A stretch of DNA of 64,000 nt from UBA2396 sp038042175 (GTDB taxonomy: Bacteria; Planctomycetota; Phycisphaerae; Phycisphaerales; UBA1924), in NCBI GenBank assembly GCA_964358855.1, contig CAYHQQ010000008.1, positions 1 through 64,000 of the forward strand, written 5' to 3'. Numbering within the stretch: the stretch's first letter is position 1; every line of letters starts with the position of its first letter. The translations under genes and the position numbers were made by a program. The notes beneath the pieces were generated by a model. It was not told the DNA's origin. It was given only the letters and a program-made list of their open reading frames with translations, and searched no databases. Shown here piece after piece: positions 22,999 through 31,827 of the stretch.

Positions 22999-25632
22999 AT
23001 GCTCAGAATCATCGAAAACAGCAGTGCAGCCGGTGTTCGCTCATACTTCCGCAGCGCGGATTACTACACCGAAGGCAACGAGCTCGCCGGACGCTGGCGC
23101 GGCAAGGCCGCGGCGCGGCTGGGCTTGCGCGGTGAGATCCAGCAGAAAGACTGGGATGCGCTCTGCGACAACCTCAATCCACAGACGGGCAAGAAACTCA
23201 CCGTTCGTCAAAAGGCTAACCGCCGCGTCGGCTACGACCTCAACTTCCACGTGCCCAAGAGCGTGTCGGTGCTCTATGGCCTGACCGGTGACGACCGGAT
23301 TCTCGAAGCCTTTCGCGAGTCGGTCGATGAGACGATGCGGGAGATGGAAGCGGAGATGAAGACCCGCGTGCGGACGGGCAAAGGAGCCGGGGCGGACGGC
23401 GACCGGGTGACGGGAAACATGGTGTGGGGCGAGTATGTGCACACGACCGCCCGGCCGGTGAATGGCGTGCCGGACCCGCACCTGCACGCCCACTGCTTCG
23501 CATTCAACGTCACCCACGATCCGGTTGAGAACCGGTGGAAGGCGGGGCAGTTCGCCGACCTCAAGCGCGACGCGCCGTATTTCGAGGCGGTGTTTCATGC
23601 GAGACTCGCCAAGAGGATGACGGAGCTGGGGCTTCCGGTCGAACGGACAGCCAAGGGCTGGGAGATCGCCAGCGTGCCGCGCCCGGTGCTCGACCGCTTC
23701 TCGAAACGCACCGCCGAGATCGAGGAAGTCGCCAAGGCCAACGGCATTACAGACGCCAAGGCTAAGAGCGAGCTCGGCGCCAAGACGCGCCAGAAGAAGT
23801 CCAAGGGCTTGTCGGCGGGAGAATTGCAGGACGCCTGGTCCGAAGCCATCCTGCCCGAGGAGCACCTCGCCATCGACCGGGTAATCGGCCAGCTCGGCCA
23901 GGGCCCCGTCGCCTGCGACAGGGAAGCGGCCAGAGACGCGGTGCGCTATGCCGCCGATCACATCTTCGAGCGGCGATCGGTCGTGGCCGAGCGCGAGCTG
24001 CTTCGCGAAGCGCTTCACCACGGCGTCGGCCAGGCAACACCCGAGGCGGTCCGCGACCAGGCCGCACGCATGGCATTCATCACTGCCGACCACGACGGCC
24101 GCAAGTTGCTCACCTCCCGCGAGGTGCTGGCGGAAGAATCCGCCATGCTCGATATCGCCCGCCGCGGGCGCGGCGCCTGCGACAAGCTGGGCGGGTCGGG
24201 CGAGCACGAATTCACCCGCGACTGGCTCAACACTGACCAGAAGCGTGCCGTCCGGCACGTGCTGGGCTCACGAGACCGCGTCATGCTGATCCGGGGCGTC
24301 GCCGGTACCGGCAAGACGACCATGATGAAGGAGGCCGTCGAAGCGATCGAAGCTTCGGGCAAGCACGTCTTCACCTTCGCGCCGTCGGCGGATGCCAGTC
24401 GCGGCACGCTCCGCAACGAGGGGTTTGAGAATGCCGAGACGGTGGCCAAGCTGCTCGACTCGCCCCAGCAGCAACAGGCGATCCGCGGGCAGGTCGTGTG
24501 GGTGGATGAGTCCTCACTGCTCGGTACCAAGACCATGCGGACGCTTTTCGAGTTGGCGGAGAAGGCGGACGCTCGCCTGGTTCTCTCGGGCGACCGCCGC
24601 CAGCACGGCTCGGTCGAGCGCGGCGCCGCCCTGCGGCTTCTCGAAACCGATGCCGGGCTCGTCCCGGCGGAGATCCGGGAGATCCAGCGGCAAAAAGGCA
24701 ACTACATGCAGGTCGTCCGGCTGCTGAGCGAGGGGAAGGTCGAAGAGGGATTCAAGGGACTGAACCGGATGGGGTGGGTCAAGGAGGTTCCCGACAGCGA
24801 ACGCTACCAACTCATGGCCCGAGACTACGTGCAGGCGGCAAGGGAGTTGCCCAAAGGCGAGCGGGTGCTTGTGGTGTCCCCCACCCACCGGGAAGGGGAT
24901 CAGATCACCACGGAAATCCGCGCGAAGCTCAAGGACTTGGGCCGGCTCGGCGGCAAGTCCCGGACCTTCCGCACGCTCAAAGCCAGCGGGCTGACTGAGG
25001 CCCAGCGGACCGACAAGGTGAACTACCAGCCCGGAGACGTCCTCGTCTTCCACCAGAATGCCAAGGGGTTCGCTCGCGGCCAGCGCGTCGAGGTGCCGAC
25101 CTCCCGAGATTCGTTACCCCTCGCCCAGGCCAGACGCTTCGGGCTGTTCCATTCCGGGACAATTGAACTGACAGCGGGTGACGCCCTGCGCATCACCCAC
25201 AACGGCAAGGCTGCCGACGGCACGCGACTCAACAACGGCGAACTTCACACCGTCAAGGGCTTCACGCCCAAGGGTGACATCGTGACCGAATCAGGCAAAG
25301 TGATCGGCAAGGATTACGGGCATTTTTCCCACGGTTACGCAGTCACGAGCCAAGCTTCACAGGGCAAGAGCGTCACACAAGTGCTCATCGGCCAATCCTG
25401 GACGTCCTTCCCCGCCTCCTCGCGGGAGCAGTTCTACGTAAGCGTGTCACGCGCGAGGAAGAAGGCCACCATCTACACCGACAACAAGCAGGAGCTGCTG
25501 GAGGCGGTCGGCAAGTCCGATCCGCGCTTGTCTGCGACAGAACTCATCCGCGAGCGTGTCCTGACGCTGGGTCGCCAGCCCGTCGTTCCCTCGCCTCGCC
25601 AACTCGACGACAAGGAGCGCGACCATGGCTGA
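22999..25632 (+). CDS. MobF-family relaxase/helicase (TrwC/TraI type)
   Basis: An 877-residue bifunctional conjugation protein. The N-terminal relaxase domain has the tandem tyrosines Tyr22-Tyr23 in A-D-Y-Y-T-E-G and the metal-binding H-L-H-A-H-C-F at 161-167. The C-terminal RecD-like helicase has Walker A G-V-A-G-T-G-K-T at 433-440 and Walker B V-W-V-D-E-S-S near 499. The enzyme would nick oriT, bind the 5' end covalently and unwind the plasmid for transfer. It is shorter than F TraI but a normal size for TrwC-like proteins. A small gene overlaps its end by eight bases. It needs the VirD4-like protein at 38811 for transfer. Confidence 0.95.
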   Translation: MLRIIENSSAAGVRSYFRSADYYTEGNELAGRWRGKAAARLGLRGEIQQKDWDALCDNLNPQTGKKLTVRQKANRRVGYDLNFHVPKSVSVLYGLTGDDRILEAFRESVDETMREMEAEMKTRVRTGKGAGADGDRVTGNMVWGEYVHTTARPVNGVPDPHLHAHCFAFNVTHDPVENRWKAGQFADLKRDAPYFEAVFHARLAKRMTELGLPVERTAKGWEIASVPRPVLDRFSKRTAEIEEVAKANGITDAKAKSELGAKTRQKKSKGLSAGELQDAWSEAILPEEHLAIDRVIGQLGQGPVACDREAARDAVRYAADHIFERRSVVAERELLREALHHGVGQATPEAVRDQAARMAFITADHDGRKLLTSREVLAEESAMLDIARRGRGACDKLGGSGEHEFTRDWLNTDQKRAVRHVLGSRDRVMLIRGVAGTGKTTMMKEAVEAIEASGKHVFTFAPSADASRGTLRNEGFENAETVAKLLDSPQQQQAIRGQVVWVDESSLLGTKTMRTLFELAEKADARLVLSGDRRQHGSVERGAALRLLETDAGLVPAEIREIQRQKGNYMQVVRLLSEGKVEEGFKGLNRMGWVKEVPDSERYQLMARDYVQAARELPKGERVLVVSPTHREGDQITTEIRAKLKDLGRLGGKSRTFRTLKASGLTEAQRTDKVNYQPGDVLVFHQNAKGFARGQRVEVPTSRDSLPLAQARRFGLFHSGTIELTAGDALRITHNGKAADGTRLNNGELHTVKGFTPKGDIVTESGKVIGKDYGHFSHGYAVTSQASQGKSVTQVLIGQSWTSFPASSREQFYVSVSRARKKATIYTDNKQELLEAVGKSDPRLSATELIRERVLTLGRQPVVPSPRQLDDKERDHG

Positions 25633-26050
25633 CAGCCCCCTGGACAGAATCCTCGGCCGTCGCACGCCCGCCGATTCGGAAGCCGACACACCGCCCGGTT
25701 CGGAAACCGAAGTCGGGCACGGCTGTTTCGGTTGGCTTCGAGGCATCCGCGACCGGGCGATCATGCTGGAACTGCGCAAGAAGACCGGGCACGTCAAGGG
25801 ATTCGGCTACGCCTGGCTCGAATCCGCCGAGTACGACCCGTCTGATGGCATCACGCTGTATTTCCCCGGACATGTGGTTCGTATTCGCGGCAAGAACCTG
25901 AACGCGGCTTCGGCGGATCGAACGCTCGCCGGGCTGTTCGGGGGGATCCTGAGGCACCGGGTGCCTTGGGCTCAGGAGCTTGAGTCAGGAGCTCGAATGG
26001 CCGGTCCTATCGACAGTCACGCCACTACGATTGAGGTGATCGAGTGGTAG
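25625..26050 (+). CDS. Relaxase-linked hypothetical protein
   Basis: A 141-residue protein whose ATG lies inside the end of the relaxase gene (overlap of eight bases), so it is translated from the same message. The central part, F-G-Y-A-W-L-E-S-A-E-Y-D-P-S-D-G-I-T-L-Y-F-P-G-H-V-V-R-I-R-G-K-N-L, looks like a small beta-rich fold. It could be an accessory to transfer. I do not recognise the family. It converges on the first ubiquitin-like island. Confidence 0.6.
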   Translation: MADSPLDRILGRRTPADSEADTPPGSETEVGHGCFGWLRGIRDRAIMLELRKKTGHVKGFGYAWLESAEYDPSDGITLYFPGHVVRIRGKNLNAASADRTLAGLFGGILRHRVPWAQELESGARMAGPIDSHATTIEVIEW

Positions 26051-26082
26051 CACTTGGCCAACGGTCTACGAACCAGACTCAG

Positions 26083-26625
26083 TTAATGGGAAGGGGCTCG
26101 CGCAAAACGCCCTTGTTGATCACCTGTTCCCTCAAGCGCCTTGCCCTGTGTGACCAACCTCCGGCACGCCACCAGGACATCCCATGGAATGGCATCTACT
26201 GCATCGGCGAGATCGGAGAAGCGCACAAATCGAGCTTCGATCAGTTCCGCATACACGCGGATGCTGAGTGCTTTCGATTCATCGGCTAGAGAGCCAGCAT
26301 CGAGCTCACCTTCCTGTTCATGGCCGAACAGGAGAATCTTGCCGCGCCAAATAATGAAGTGACTGCGACAACCGCTCTCTCGCCAGATCGACGGAAAGAC
26401 GCTGAGGCCCGCGTCCGCCCGCTGGAAGAGCCGCCACGCAGGTCCGGAGCGAGGGTCGAGATTGATCGGAAATTCTTCCCCGCATCCACATGGGCATGAC
26501 ACCACCAGGAGTCGAGGGAAGACTCTGTGAACCAGCACCGCGTCGCCCGCCCGTCGAACAAGGGCGGAAACAGCCGCGCGATTCGGAACGGTGCCGCAGA
26601 GACGCAGTGGCAAGGTGGTAATCAC
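26083..26625 (-). CDS. DUF6527-like zinc protein, island 1
   Basis: A 180-residue protein, last gene of the minus-strand island. Its GTG start at 26625 overlaps the kinase stop (GTGA). The family core is V-V-S-C-P-C-G-C-G-E-E-F (about residues 41-52) plus S-I-W-R-E-S-G-C-R-S-H-F-I-I-W (about 78-92), giving Cys and His ligands for a compact zinc site of treble-clef type. Residues 95-180 form an extra helical region absent from the island 2 copy at 34963. DUF6527 proteins are found beside prokaryotic E2/E1/ubiquitin-like genes; a target-recruiting (E3-like) role is conceivable but is my inference. Confidence 0.8.
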   Translation of the reverse strand: MITTLPLRLCGTVPNRAAVSALVRRAGDAVLVHRVFPRLLVVSCPCGCGEEFPINLDPRSGPAWRLFQRADAGLSVFPSIWRESGCRSHFIIWRGKILLFGHEQEGELDAGSLADESKALSIRVYAELIEARFVRFSDLADAVDAIPWDVLVACRRLVTQGKALEGTGDQQGRFARAPSH

Positions 26626-28253
26626 TTGGCCGTTCCGGATTGCGAGGGTTTGATGGAGTGCGCAAGGACACGTTCTGCAAACACATATGCGGCTGCGCGA
26701 CGCATTCCTTCAGGGCTTGGCTCGCCAAAGTCCCGCGTGGCCTTGAAGATCAGTGCGCGCGCCAAGGCAACGGCGTATTGGTCGGGGCCCGACTGCACTT
26801 GTCGGGCGTATGCCCTGATTTCTCGAACGCACGCGTGAAACCAGCAGGAAGGGTTTTTGGGGTTCGGATGGGAATGCAATCCTTCGAAGGGATCCTTGTC
26901 GTAAAGCGACTTCACCGTCTCCATCCACCCGCGGGCGTTCTCCAGAGGATCCTGTTCCTTGTCGGACGACGACCTCTTGGAATCCACGAAACCTCGGACC
27001 AACAAATCCGCCTCGAGGCTGGCTGGGTCAAACACCAACGGTTGTCTACGGTGAGAGGCGAAATCGATCACGATCGCATCATTTGCGCGCACGCGTACGT
27101 TTCCAGCGTGCAAATCGCCGTGAATCGGACCGACAAGAATCGAATTTGGTCTGAACTTATCGAAGATGGCGGCCAATTCGTGAAGCTCTTTGGTGCCACC
27201 GAGCTGTCGGACAATGCGCAAGCGACCTTGCCATGATTCCGTATCGTCATGGTGAACCCGAGGAAATTGTCCAAATCTGTTGCCGTTCGTTCCAGGCGTC
27301 ACCGAAACCTCGTGAGTCTCGGCCGCGCGATACCACCCGACGAGAGTACGACTGAAAAGACAGGCGATTGCTGGAGAGCCCCTCCCAGTCCCCGCACAGT
27401 GTGCCAAGCTCTCCGAGCCTTCCACAAAATCGCCGACGATCATACCGTAAAGTCCGCCAAGTCCACATCGCTCAAACACCAGATGCGGACCAAGGTTGAA
27501 TGGAATGTAAGGGTCCACATTGTCTTGATAGTGAACGTACTCCTCAAACACGTCCTCGCGAGCACCAATTTTGATAAAGTACGGCAACGGAAATGAAGCG
27601 CCGTTTTGTTTGTCCCGAATCTCGGGATAGGCTAAATACACACGCAATTTTGATCGTCCTTCATTTTGAGGAACCAGAAACACTTCGGAGCAATCCCAGA
27701 ACGCCCGTCGAACCAGGGTCTCTAAGCCGGTTTCCCATTCGCTCATCACATCTGGCGGATCTATCCTGAGCGTTCGATTCGGAGGCGGACCCGGCTGATG
27801 CTCAAGCACCGCATTTGCAACCTTGCTCCAAGGGACCTCTGACATGTACACGAGAACATGCGGAAGTGACTGTTTGGCCGGCGAATCGCTCTTGTTGTCG
27901 AACCGAAGACCTTGCTGTGGCGCTTTGAGGTTGGCGAGGGTTCTTCCGATGATTCGGAATCCATTGTTGTCCGCGGTTTGCACGATGACCCGGCAATCCG
28001 AGTCGAGAAGGGGCAGCGCATGCAGCCTCAGTTCTGGCGCGATGGCCGTCGGATTATTAACGTCCTGCACGAAGATGACGGCCGCCAGGGCATCGACGAA
28101 ACCCGGCGTGGAGAGATCGGCACTCGTGCATGGAGTTTCAGCTACAACAAAGCCTCGATCCACAAACGCGTCGCGGCCAACTCGGGGAATCGGAGAGCCA
28201 AACCAAGCGACGAGCGACCTCTTCGTCGTGTTGATCATTCTGTCGATCGGCAT
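26622..28253 (-). CDS. APH/choline-kinase-type phosphotransferase with receiver-like N-domain, island 1
   Basis: A 543-residue protein directly after the JAB-E1 stop (TGAATG). Residues 190-440 look like an aminoglycoside-phosphotransferase-type kinase: N-lobe Lys228 in Y-F-I-K-I-G, catalytic loop H-G-D-L-H-A-G-N at 378-385 and metal-binding Asp397 in I-V-I-D-F-A-S-H. Residues 10-165 alternate hydrophobic strands and helices (A-V-I-F-V-Q-D, C-R-V-I-V-Q-T-A-D-N) like a receiver fold. The kinase motifs are complete, so it should be active on a small molecule or a protein. No counterpart exists in island 2. Its place between the E1 and the DUF6527 gene implies a step in the same pathway. Confidence 0.75.
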   Translation of the reverse strand: MPIDRMINTTKRSLVAWFGSPIPRVGRDAFVDRGFVVAETPCTSADLSTPGFVDALAAVIFVQDVNNPTAIAPELRLHALPLLDSDCRVIVQTADNNGFRIIGRTLANLKAPQQGLRFDNKSDSPAKQSLPHVLVYMSEVPWSKVANAVLEHQPGPPPNRTLRIDPPDVMSEWETGLETLVRRAFWDCSEVFLVPQNEGRSKLRVYLAYPEIRDKQNGASFPLPYFIKIGAREDVFEEYVHYQDNVDPYIPFNLGPHLVFERCGLGGLYGMIVGDFVEGSESLAHCAGTGRGSPAIACLFSRTLVGWYRAAETHEVSVTPGTNGNRFGQFPRVHHDDTESWQGRLRIVRQLGGTKELHELAAIFDKFRPNSILVGPIHGDLHAGNVRVRANDAIVIDFASHRRQPLVFDPASLEADLLVRGFVDSKRSSSDKEQDPLENARGWMETVKSLYDKDPFEGLHSHPNPKNPSCWFHACVREIRAYARQVQSGPDQYAVALARALIFKATRDFGEPSPEGMRRAAAYVFAERVLAHSIKPSQSGTAK

Positions 28254-29588
28254 TCAGTCCCTCCTGCCGGGGAGCGGCCAGGAATCACCGCGTGCAAAGG
28301 CGCCGGAGCGTGAGCACACGTGGCAGTCCGGATCTGGCTGTGAGTGGGCCCTTCGAAGCGACGATAACTTGGCGTCGTACAGCAGGTACCGTCCTTCCAT
28401 CGGTACGCCGCATGCCACGGAAAGAAGCATGGTCACGGAAAGCGACGCCACCGTGCCGTTCAAGGACATCACCGCCGGTGCGGGCTCTCGCGCGCCCACC
28501 AAATACGGATCCGATTGACGCTCAAACTCGGACATCATGTCCCGCCGCACCTCGGCGGGGTTCAGCAGTCCGCTACAGGTAAGGCACGCAAAGCCAGGAG
28601 CGAGCAACTGCACCCGACCAATAATGTGGGAAATGCATCCGCCTCTCGCGATGATCGTTGTTCCAGTGTCGATACATGGAATCAGATATTGGTAGGACAC
28701 CTGTTGCAGCACGGCGCGGCTGCCGTGAGAATCGGTGCATCCGAACAAGACGGAAGCGTCTGCCAATTCGCGGCTGACAGACACGCGCGTCACATCTCCC
28801 TTGATGCCTCTGACCGACGCGTCGGGCGCCACGCGACGGATGTAATCGTCGGCGAGCGACATTTTTGCGGTGCCAACGTCTGCTGGCGTGGCGTTGGCGA
28901 CGCGATTCAAGTTTGACACTTCGAGCGTATCTGGATCGACGAGAATGAACCTGCGAACGCCGAGGTGCGCGAGTTGCTGTGCGACCAGTGAACCCATTCC
29001 GCCGAGCCCGACGATCCCGACCGTTAGTCGCTCCAAGGACTTCTGTCCTTCGACTCCAAATGCTCTCACCTGGCGATCAAAAACCTCACGAAGTTGCCCT
29101 TGTGCGGCGAGAGAATCGGTGAGGACCTGCAAGTCCGAACCGACCGCCACAACTCGCGCCGCTTCCAACTGTCCGAGCCCCCTCGCGCACACGCCACCTT
29201 CACTCACGACCATCGCGGCATGAATCACGCCGGGTTGCCGTCGCGCAAAGAAGCTCGCAAGATGCTGCTCTCCCTCCCAATCCGTACGGGAAAACTCTGG
29301 CGCATCGGTTCCGGGGTGGCTGTGAGTGAACACGACAGATTCGCCGTTCTCGCGAGCCCGCTTCGAAACGCGGGCGACAAATTGCGGATTCAGCTCGGCT
29401 TCAATCGGTCCCCGCCTTGAGTAGTCGGATGGCTCGGGAATCAGCGCGTCGCGAACCAAGAGTCGGTGCGAGCCATCAGTGCGAACGGTTGAACCGGCGA
29501 ACAGGACGGCGCACGACTCATCCGCGCCCCCGAGTAGCTGCTGTCGGAGGTCGGCGAAGTCACTAGCTGCCAATACGATCTCGGTCAT
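28254..29588 (-). CDS. JAB-E1 fusion (deubiquitinase-like plus ThiF-like activator), island 1
   Basis: A 444-residue two-domain protein. The N-terminal JAMM metalloprotease domain has the zinc motif H89-S-H-P with Ser100 and Asp103. The C-terminal E1/ThiF domain has the nucleotide loop G-L-G-G-M-G at 194-199, D-P-D at 218-220, N-L-N-R at 226-229 and Asp286. A complete zinc tetrad is present: C335-x2-C338 and C422-x2-C425. The E1 part would adenylate the C-terminal Gly of the ubiquitin-like protein encoded two genes upstream; the JAB part would remove or trim conjugates. Its ATG overlaps the E2 stop (ATGA). All recognised active residues are present. Confidence 0.9.
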   Translation of the reverse strand: MTEIVLAASDFADLRQQLLGGADESCAVLFAGSTVRTDGSHRLLVRDALIPEPSDYSRRGPIEAELNPQFVARVSKRARENGESVVFTHSHPGTDAPEFSRTDWEGEQHLASFFARRQPGVIHAAMVVSEGGVCARGLGQLEAARVVAVGSDLQVLTDSLAAQGQLREVFDRQVRAFGVEGQKSLERLTVGIVGLGGMGSLVAQQLAHLGVRRFILVDPDTLEVSNLNRVANATPADVGTAKMSLADDYIRRVAPDASVRGIKGDVTRVSVSRELADASVLFGCTDSHGSRAVLQQVSYQYLIPCIDTGTTIIARGGCISHIIGRVQLLAPGFACLTCSGLLNPAEVRRDMMSEFERQSDPYLVGAREPAPAVMSLNGTVASLSVTMLLSVACGVPMEGRYLLYDAKLSSLRRAHSQPDPDCHVCSRSGAFARGDSWPLPGRRD

Positions 29589-29968
29589 TGTAGATTGAGC
29601 ATTCGCTTCTTGACGACTCCGACGTAGGTCACCAGAGTGTCACGATTCGGATTCCAAGACTGGAGGTGCCAAGAAAACCAGGTGCCGCGAGGCCCAATGC
29701 CTGGAATCGGATTCGACTCGTTGGTGCCTTGCGGCGTTCCGCCCCCTTGAAGCCGGATCGGTGCGGGCTCCATCCAGAAGCAGTCTGGCTGAGCGGGCGG
29801 ATACCCGGGCGGCGCCAAAAAAACAAGAGTGACAGACTCTCGGTTCCAGCCTGGGGGAAGAGGAAAGCTGGCGACCTCGACCAACTGAGCGCCGCTGGGC
29901 TGAGGCGTCACCTTGGCGGTCGGATAGAGGCTCAACAATTCCTGAATCTGTTTCTCAAGAGGAGTCAT
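29585..29968 (-). CDS. E2-like protein (prokaryotic E2 family E type), island 1
   Basis: A 127-residue protein resembling the prokaryotic E2 family E: V-A-S-F-P-L-P-P-G-W, then L-A-P-P-G-Y-P-P-A-Q-P-D-C-F-W-M-E-P and, near the end, W-H-L-Q-S-W-N-P-N-R-D-T-L. Its only cysteine is Cys63 in the P-D-C-F-W motif; the segment where a classical E2 carries its catalytic Cys (before the W-x-P-x-x-D-T-L helix) has none by eye. It would carry or position the ubiquitin-like protein. It starts two bases after the ubiquitin-like gene stop and overlaps the E1 start by four bases. Confidence 0.8.
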   Translation of the reverse strand: MTPLEKQIQELLSLYPTAKVTPQPSGAQLVEVASFPLPPGWNRESVTLVFLAPPGYPPAQPDCFWMEPAPIRLQGGGTPQGTNESNPIPGIGPRGTWFSWHLQSWNPNRDTLVTYVGVVKKRMLNLQ

Positions 29969-29970
29969 GT

Positions 29971-30213
29971 TTAGCCGAAGGTTGCCGGAGGAACGGAGTA
30001 GAAGTGCTTTTCCTGACCTTCAAGATTGACGCTGTCACCGTCCGAGATCGCCCTGTCGGGAGAGTGGCCCGGGCCTTCCTCAAACAGCTGGTACGTCGCA
30101 TCGACTCCGGCCAGAGTCTTGATTTGAGCACCCGTCAAATGGCGTTGGTGAGTCGAATACTCTTTCCCATCAACGAAGAAGCGGAGGGTCGGCTGGGATT
30201 GGGGTTCGGGCAT
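29971..30213 (-). CDS. Ubiquitin-like protein (multiubiquitin-domain type) with C-terminal Gly, island 1
   Basis: An 80-residue single beta-grasp domain of the prokaryotic multiubiquitin family: F-F-V-D-G-K-E-Y at the first strand, L-T-G-A-Q-I-K-T-L-A-G-V-D helix, Y-Q-L-F-E-E-G, and the family ending F-Y-S-V-P-P-A-T-F-G. The protein stops exactly at Gly80, so no trimming is needed before activation by the E1. It is the first gene of island 1 and should be transcribed from a promoter in 30214-30388. Only one domain is present, although family members may have several in tandem. Confidence 0.85.
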   Translation of the reverse strand: MPEPQSQPTLRFFVDGKEYSTHQRHLTGAQIKTLAGVDATYQLFEEGPGHSPDRAISDGDSVNLEGQEKHFYSVPPATFG

Positions 30214-30388
30214 CTTGGGTCTCCTGCGAATCGGCTACTGCCGAAGCTCCGCGTGCGACTGGTCGATCTGGCTCGGCGGTTCGTCTGGTATTCTTGGTCC
30301 AGTATATGCGCAAACGACACTCCGAGGGCGTGCCAGAATGCCAAGAGTGTGGAACTCCGACGGGACGGCCTGTGGCGCGGTCCTCGCT

Positions 30389-31324
30389 TCAAGGAATCAC
30401 GATTGCCTTCGAGACGGCACGAACGTGCACCAGTAGGCTCAGGATATCGTGTGTGTTGCTGAAACATTCGGCTTGAAACTCATGTTCGTCGCCGTTGGCG
30501 TCGGTCAGTCGCAAGGACCCAGCGCCCACCAGTCCGCCGCCTTTCCTCGTCACAACCCTTGCGAGCGTTTTGAGAACCAAGTCCGGATGAACAGATGTGA
30601 AGCGCTCCGCAAAGGGAGGGGAGCAAAACATTCGTCGAACCTTTGGAGCGTTTACATCGGTTGGCTGGTCCCAAGGATGCACACTGACCATCCCGAGCAC
30701 AGGTTGGGTTGCGTGCTCTGTTGTGCGCCAAAGGGTTGAAGTCAGGCTGTTCCCGTACAGCTTGGCCAACTTCCTGACCCGATCCATCGGGATCGGTGCA
30801 CTTCGCACTTCCTCCCTGAAGCGTTCAGCCAAGAACAGCAGACGGCCGCTACCGTAATTTGCCTCTGCTTCGATGGTCGCGTGACAGTCTTCGGTGAGCG
30901 TGCGTTCTCGATCGCCGTGGCAGTAGGGGGCGTGCCAGGACAGAATCGTGTGAACGATCTCGTGGCTCTCGCTCCATCGCTGTTTGGGTGAGGGCAAATC
31001 ACTGTCAATGAGAATCTGGCGACGTTCGGGGAGCACTAGCGCCTTGAGACTAAGCTTGCGAACCACTTCGAGGAGCCGGCGCGGCTCATGCAGGATGTTG
31101 TGGCCCGCGATCCGCAGCGTGTGGATCTTGCCTTCGAGCCATGTGGGATTCGCGGTCGAAAAGAACCGCAGGTCGAGCCTCAGCAGGCCGCGGACAGATT
31201 CAAGGTCGAGCGGCGGCTCGGGATTCCCCATCTCCTTCAGAACGCGATCGACCTGCTTGTCAATGTCGTGCCGCATCCGTTCGGACACGCCGAGTTCGAT
31301 CTGGCAGGCCGAGGGCGTATTCAT
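30389..31324 (-). CDS. ImmA/IrrE-type metalloprotease
   Basis: A 311-residue protein. The zinc motif is H121-E-I-V-H in W-S-E-S-H-E-I-V-H-T-I, and the downstream E-A-E-A-N-Y-G-S-G-R-L-L-F supplies the third ligand and helix typical of ImmA/IrrE. Partner proteins of this family are HTH repressors; here one is encoded directly upstream with stop and start overlapping by one base (TGATG). The C-terminal third (about 220-311) is a sensor-like region without a recognised family. It is the last gene of a four-gene unit between the two ubiquitin-like islands. Confidence 0.85.
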   Translation of the reverse strand: MNTPSACQIELGVSERMRHDIDKQVDRVLKEMGNPEPPLDLESVRGLLRLDLRFFSTANPTWLEGKIHTLRIAGHNILHEPRRLLEVVRKLSLKALVLPERRQILIDSDLPSPKQRWSESHEIVHTILSWHAPYCHGDRERTLTEDCHATIEAEANYGSGRLLFLAERFREEVRSAPIPMDRVRKLAKLYGNSLTSTLWRTTEHATQPVLGMVSVHPWDQPTDVNAPKVRRMFCSPPFAERFTSVHPDLVLKTLARVVTRKGGGLVGAGSLRLTDANGDEHEFQAECFSNTHDILSLLVHVRAVSKAIVIP

Positions 31325-31827
31325 CAGAGGCGATCGACTCCACGTTGCGGATCGGAGAGAATGCGGATGAAAGTTTGAAGAGCATCGTCTTCCTGGGCGC
31401 TAAGTTTAGCCATTGACTCCGACTGAGCCGCAAATCGGACCGCTGCTTCGCGGGTATTTCCGGAGCGGGGGGTAGCGAGCCCCGAAAGCTCCATGAGCTT
31501 GCCTACGGGGATCTCGGTGACCTTGGCAATCTGGAAGACAGTGCGCGGGCTGGGAGGCCTGCCCATTCCCATTTCAATCATCAACAGGTCTTCGGTATCG
31601 ACCTCGGCATGTTGAGCAAACTGTTCCAGTGTCCAACCCATCCGGCGCCGCCAAAGCTCGAGCAAACGTGAAAAAGCGGCTCCAGGAACTACCGTTGGAG
31701 GTCGATTCCCTTGCCACAGCCCCTGATCGACGAGAAAACCGCCTGGGGTGATTGTGCCGCAGGAAGCCTCAATTTCGGCCATCTCCGTAAAAAACGGAGT
31801 TGGTCCGGTGTTCAGCTTGTTCGTCAT
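31324..31827 (-). CDS. XRE-family regulator, partner of ImmA-type protease
   Basis: A 167-residue protein started at the ATG at 31827, which overlaps the GNAT stop (ATGA) and has GGGAGG six bases upstream; ATGs at 31833 and 31848 are less well placed. The HTH lies at about residues 55-110: F-S-R-L-L-E-L-W-R-R-R-M-G-W-T-L-E-Q-F-A-Q-H-A and P-R-T-V-F-Q-I-A-K-V-T-E-I. The tail is polar. It would repress the local promoters until cleaved by the ImmA-type protease, as in ICEBs1 ImmR/ImmA. Confidence 0.8.
   Translation of the reverse strand: MTNKLNTGPTPFFTEMAEIEASCGTITPGGFLVDQGLWQGNRPPTVVPGAAFSRLLELWRRRMGWTLEQFAQHAEVDTEDLLMIEMGMGRPPSPRTVFQIAKVTEIPVGKLMELSGLATPRSGNTREAAVRFAAQSESMAKLSAQEDDALQTFIRILSDPQRGVDRL

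Noticed and set aside
23041..24258. 405-codon minus-strand frame inside the relaxase gene
   Set aside because: Antisense shadow; the relaxase and helicase motifs are on the plus strand.
30294..30476. Short plus-strand frame with a C-x-x-C pair between island 1 and the ImmA gene
   Set aside because: It runs antisense into the ImmA-type gene, has no ribosome binding site, and its C-terminal half is shadow sequence.
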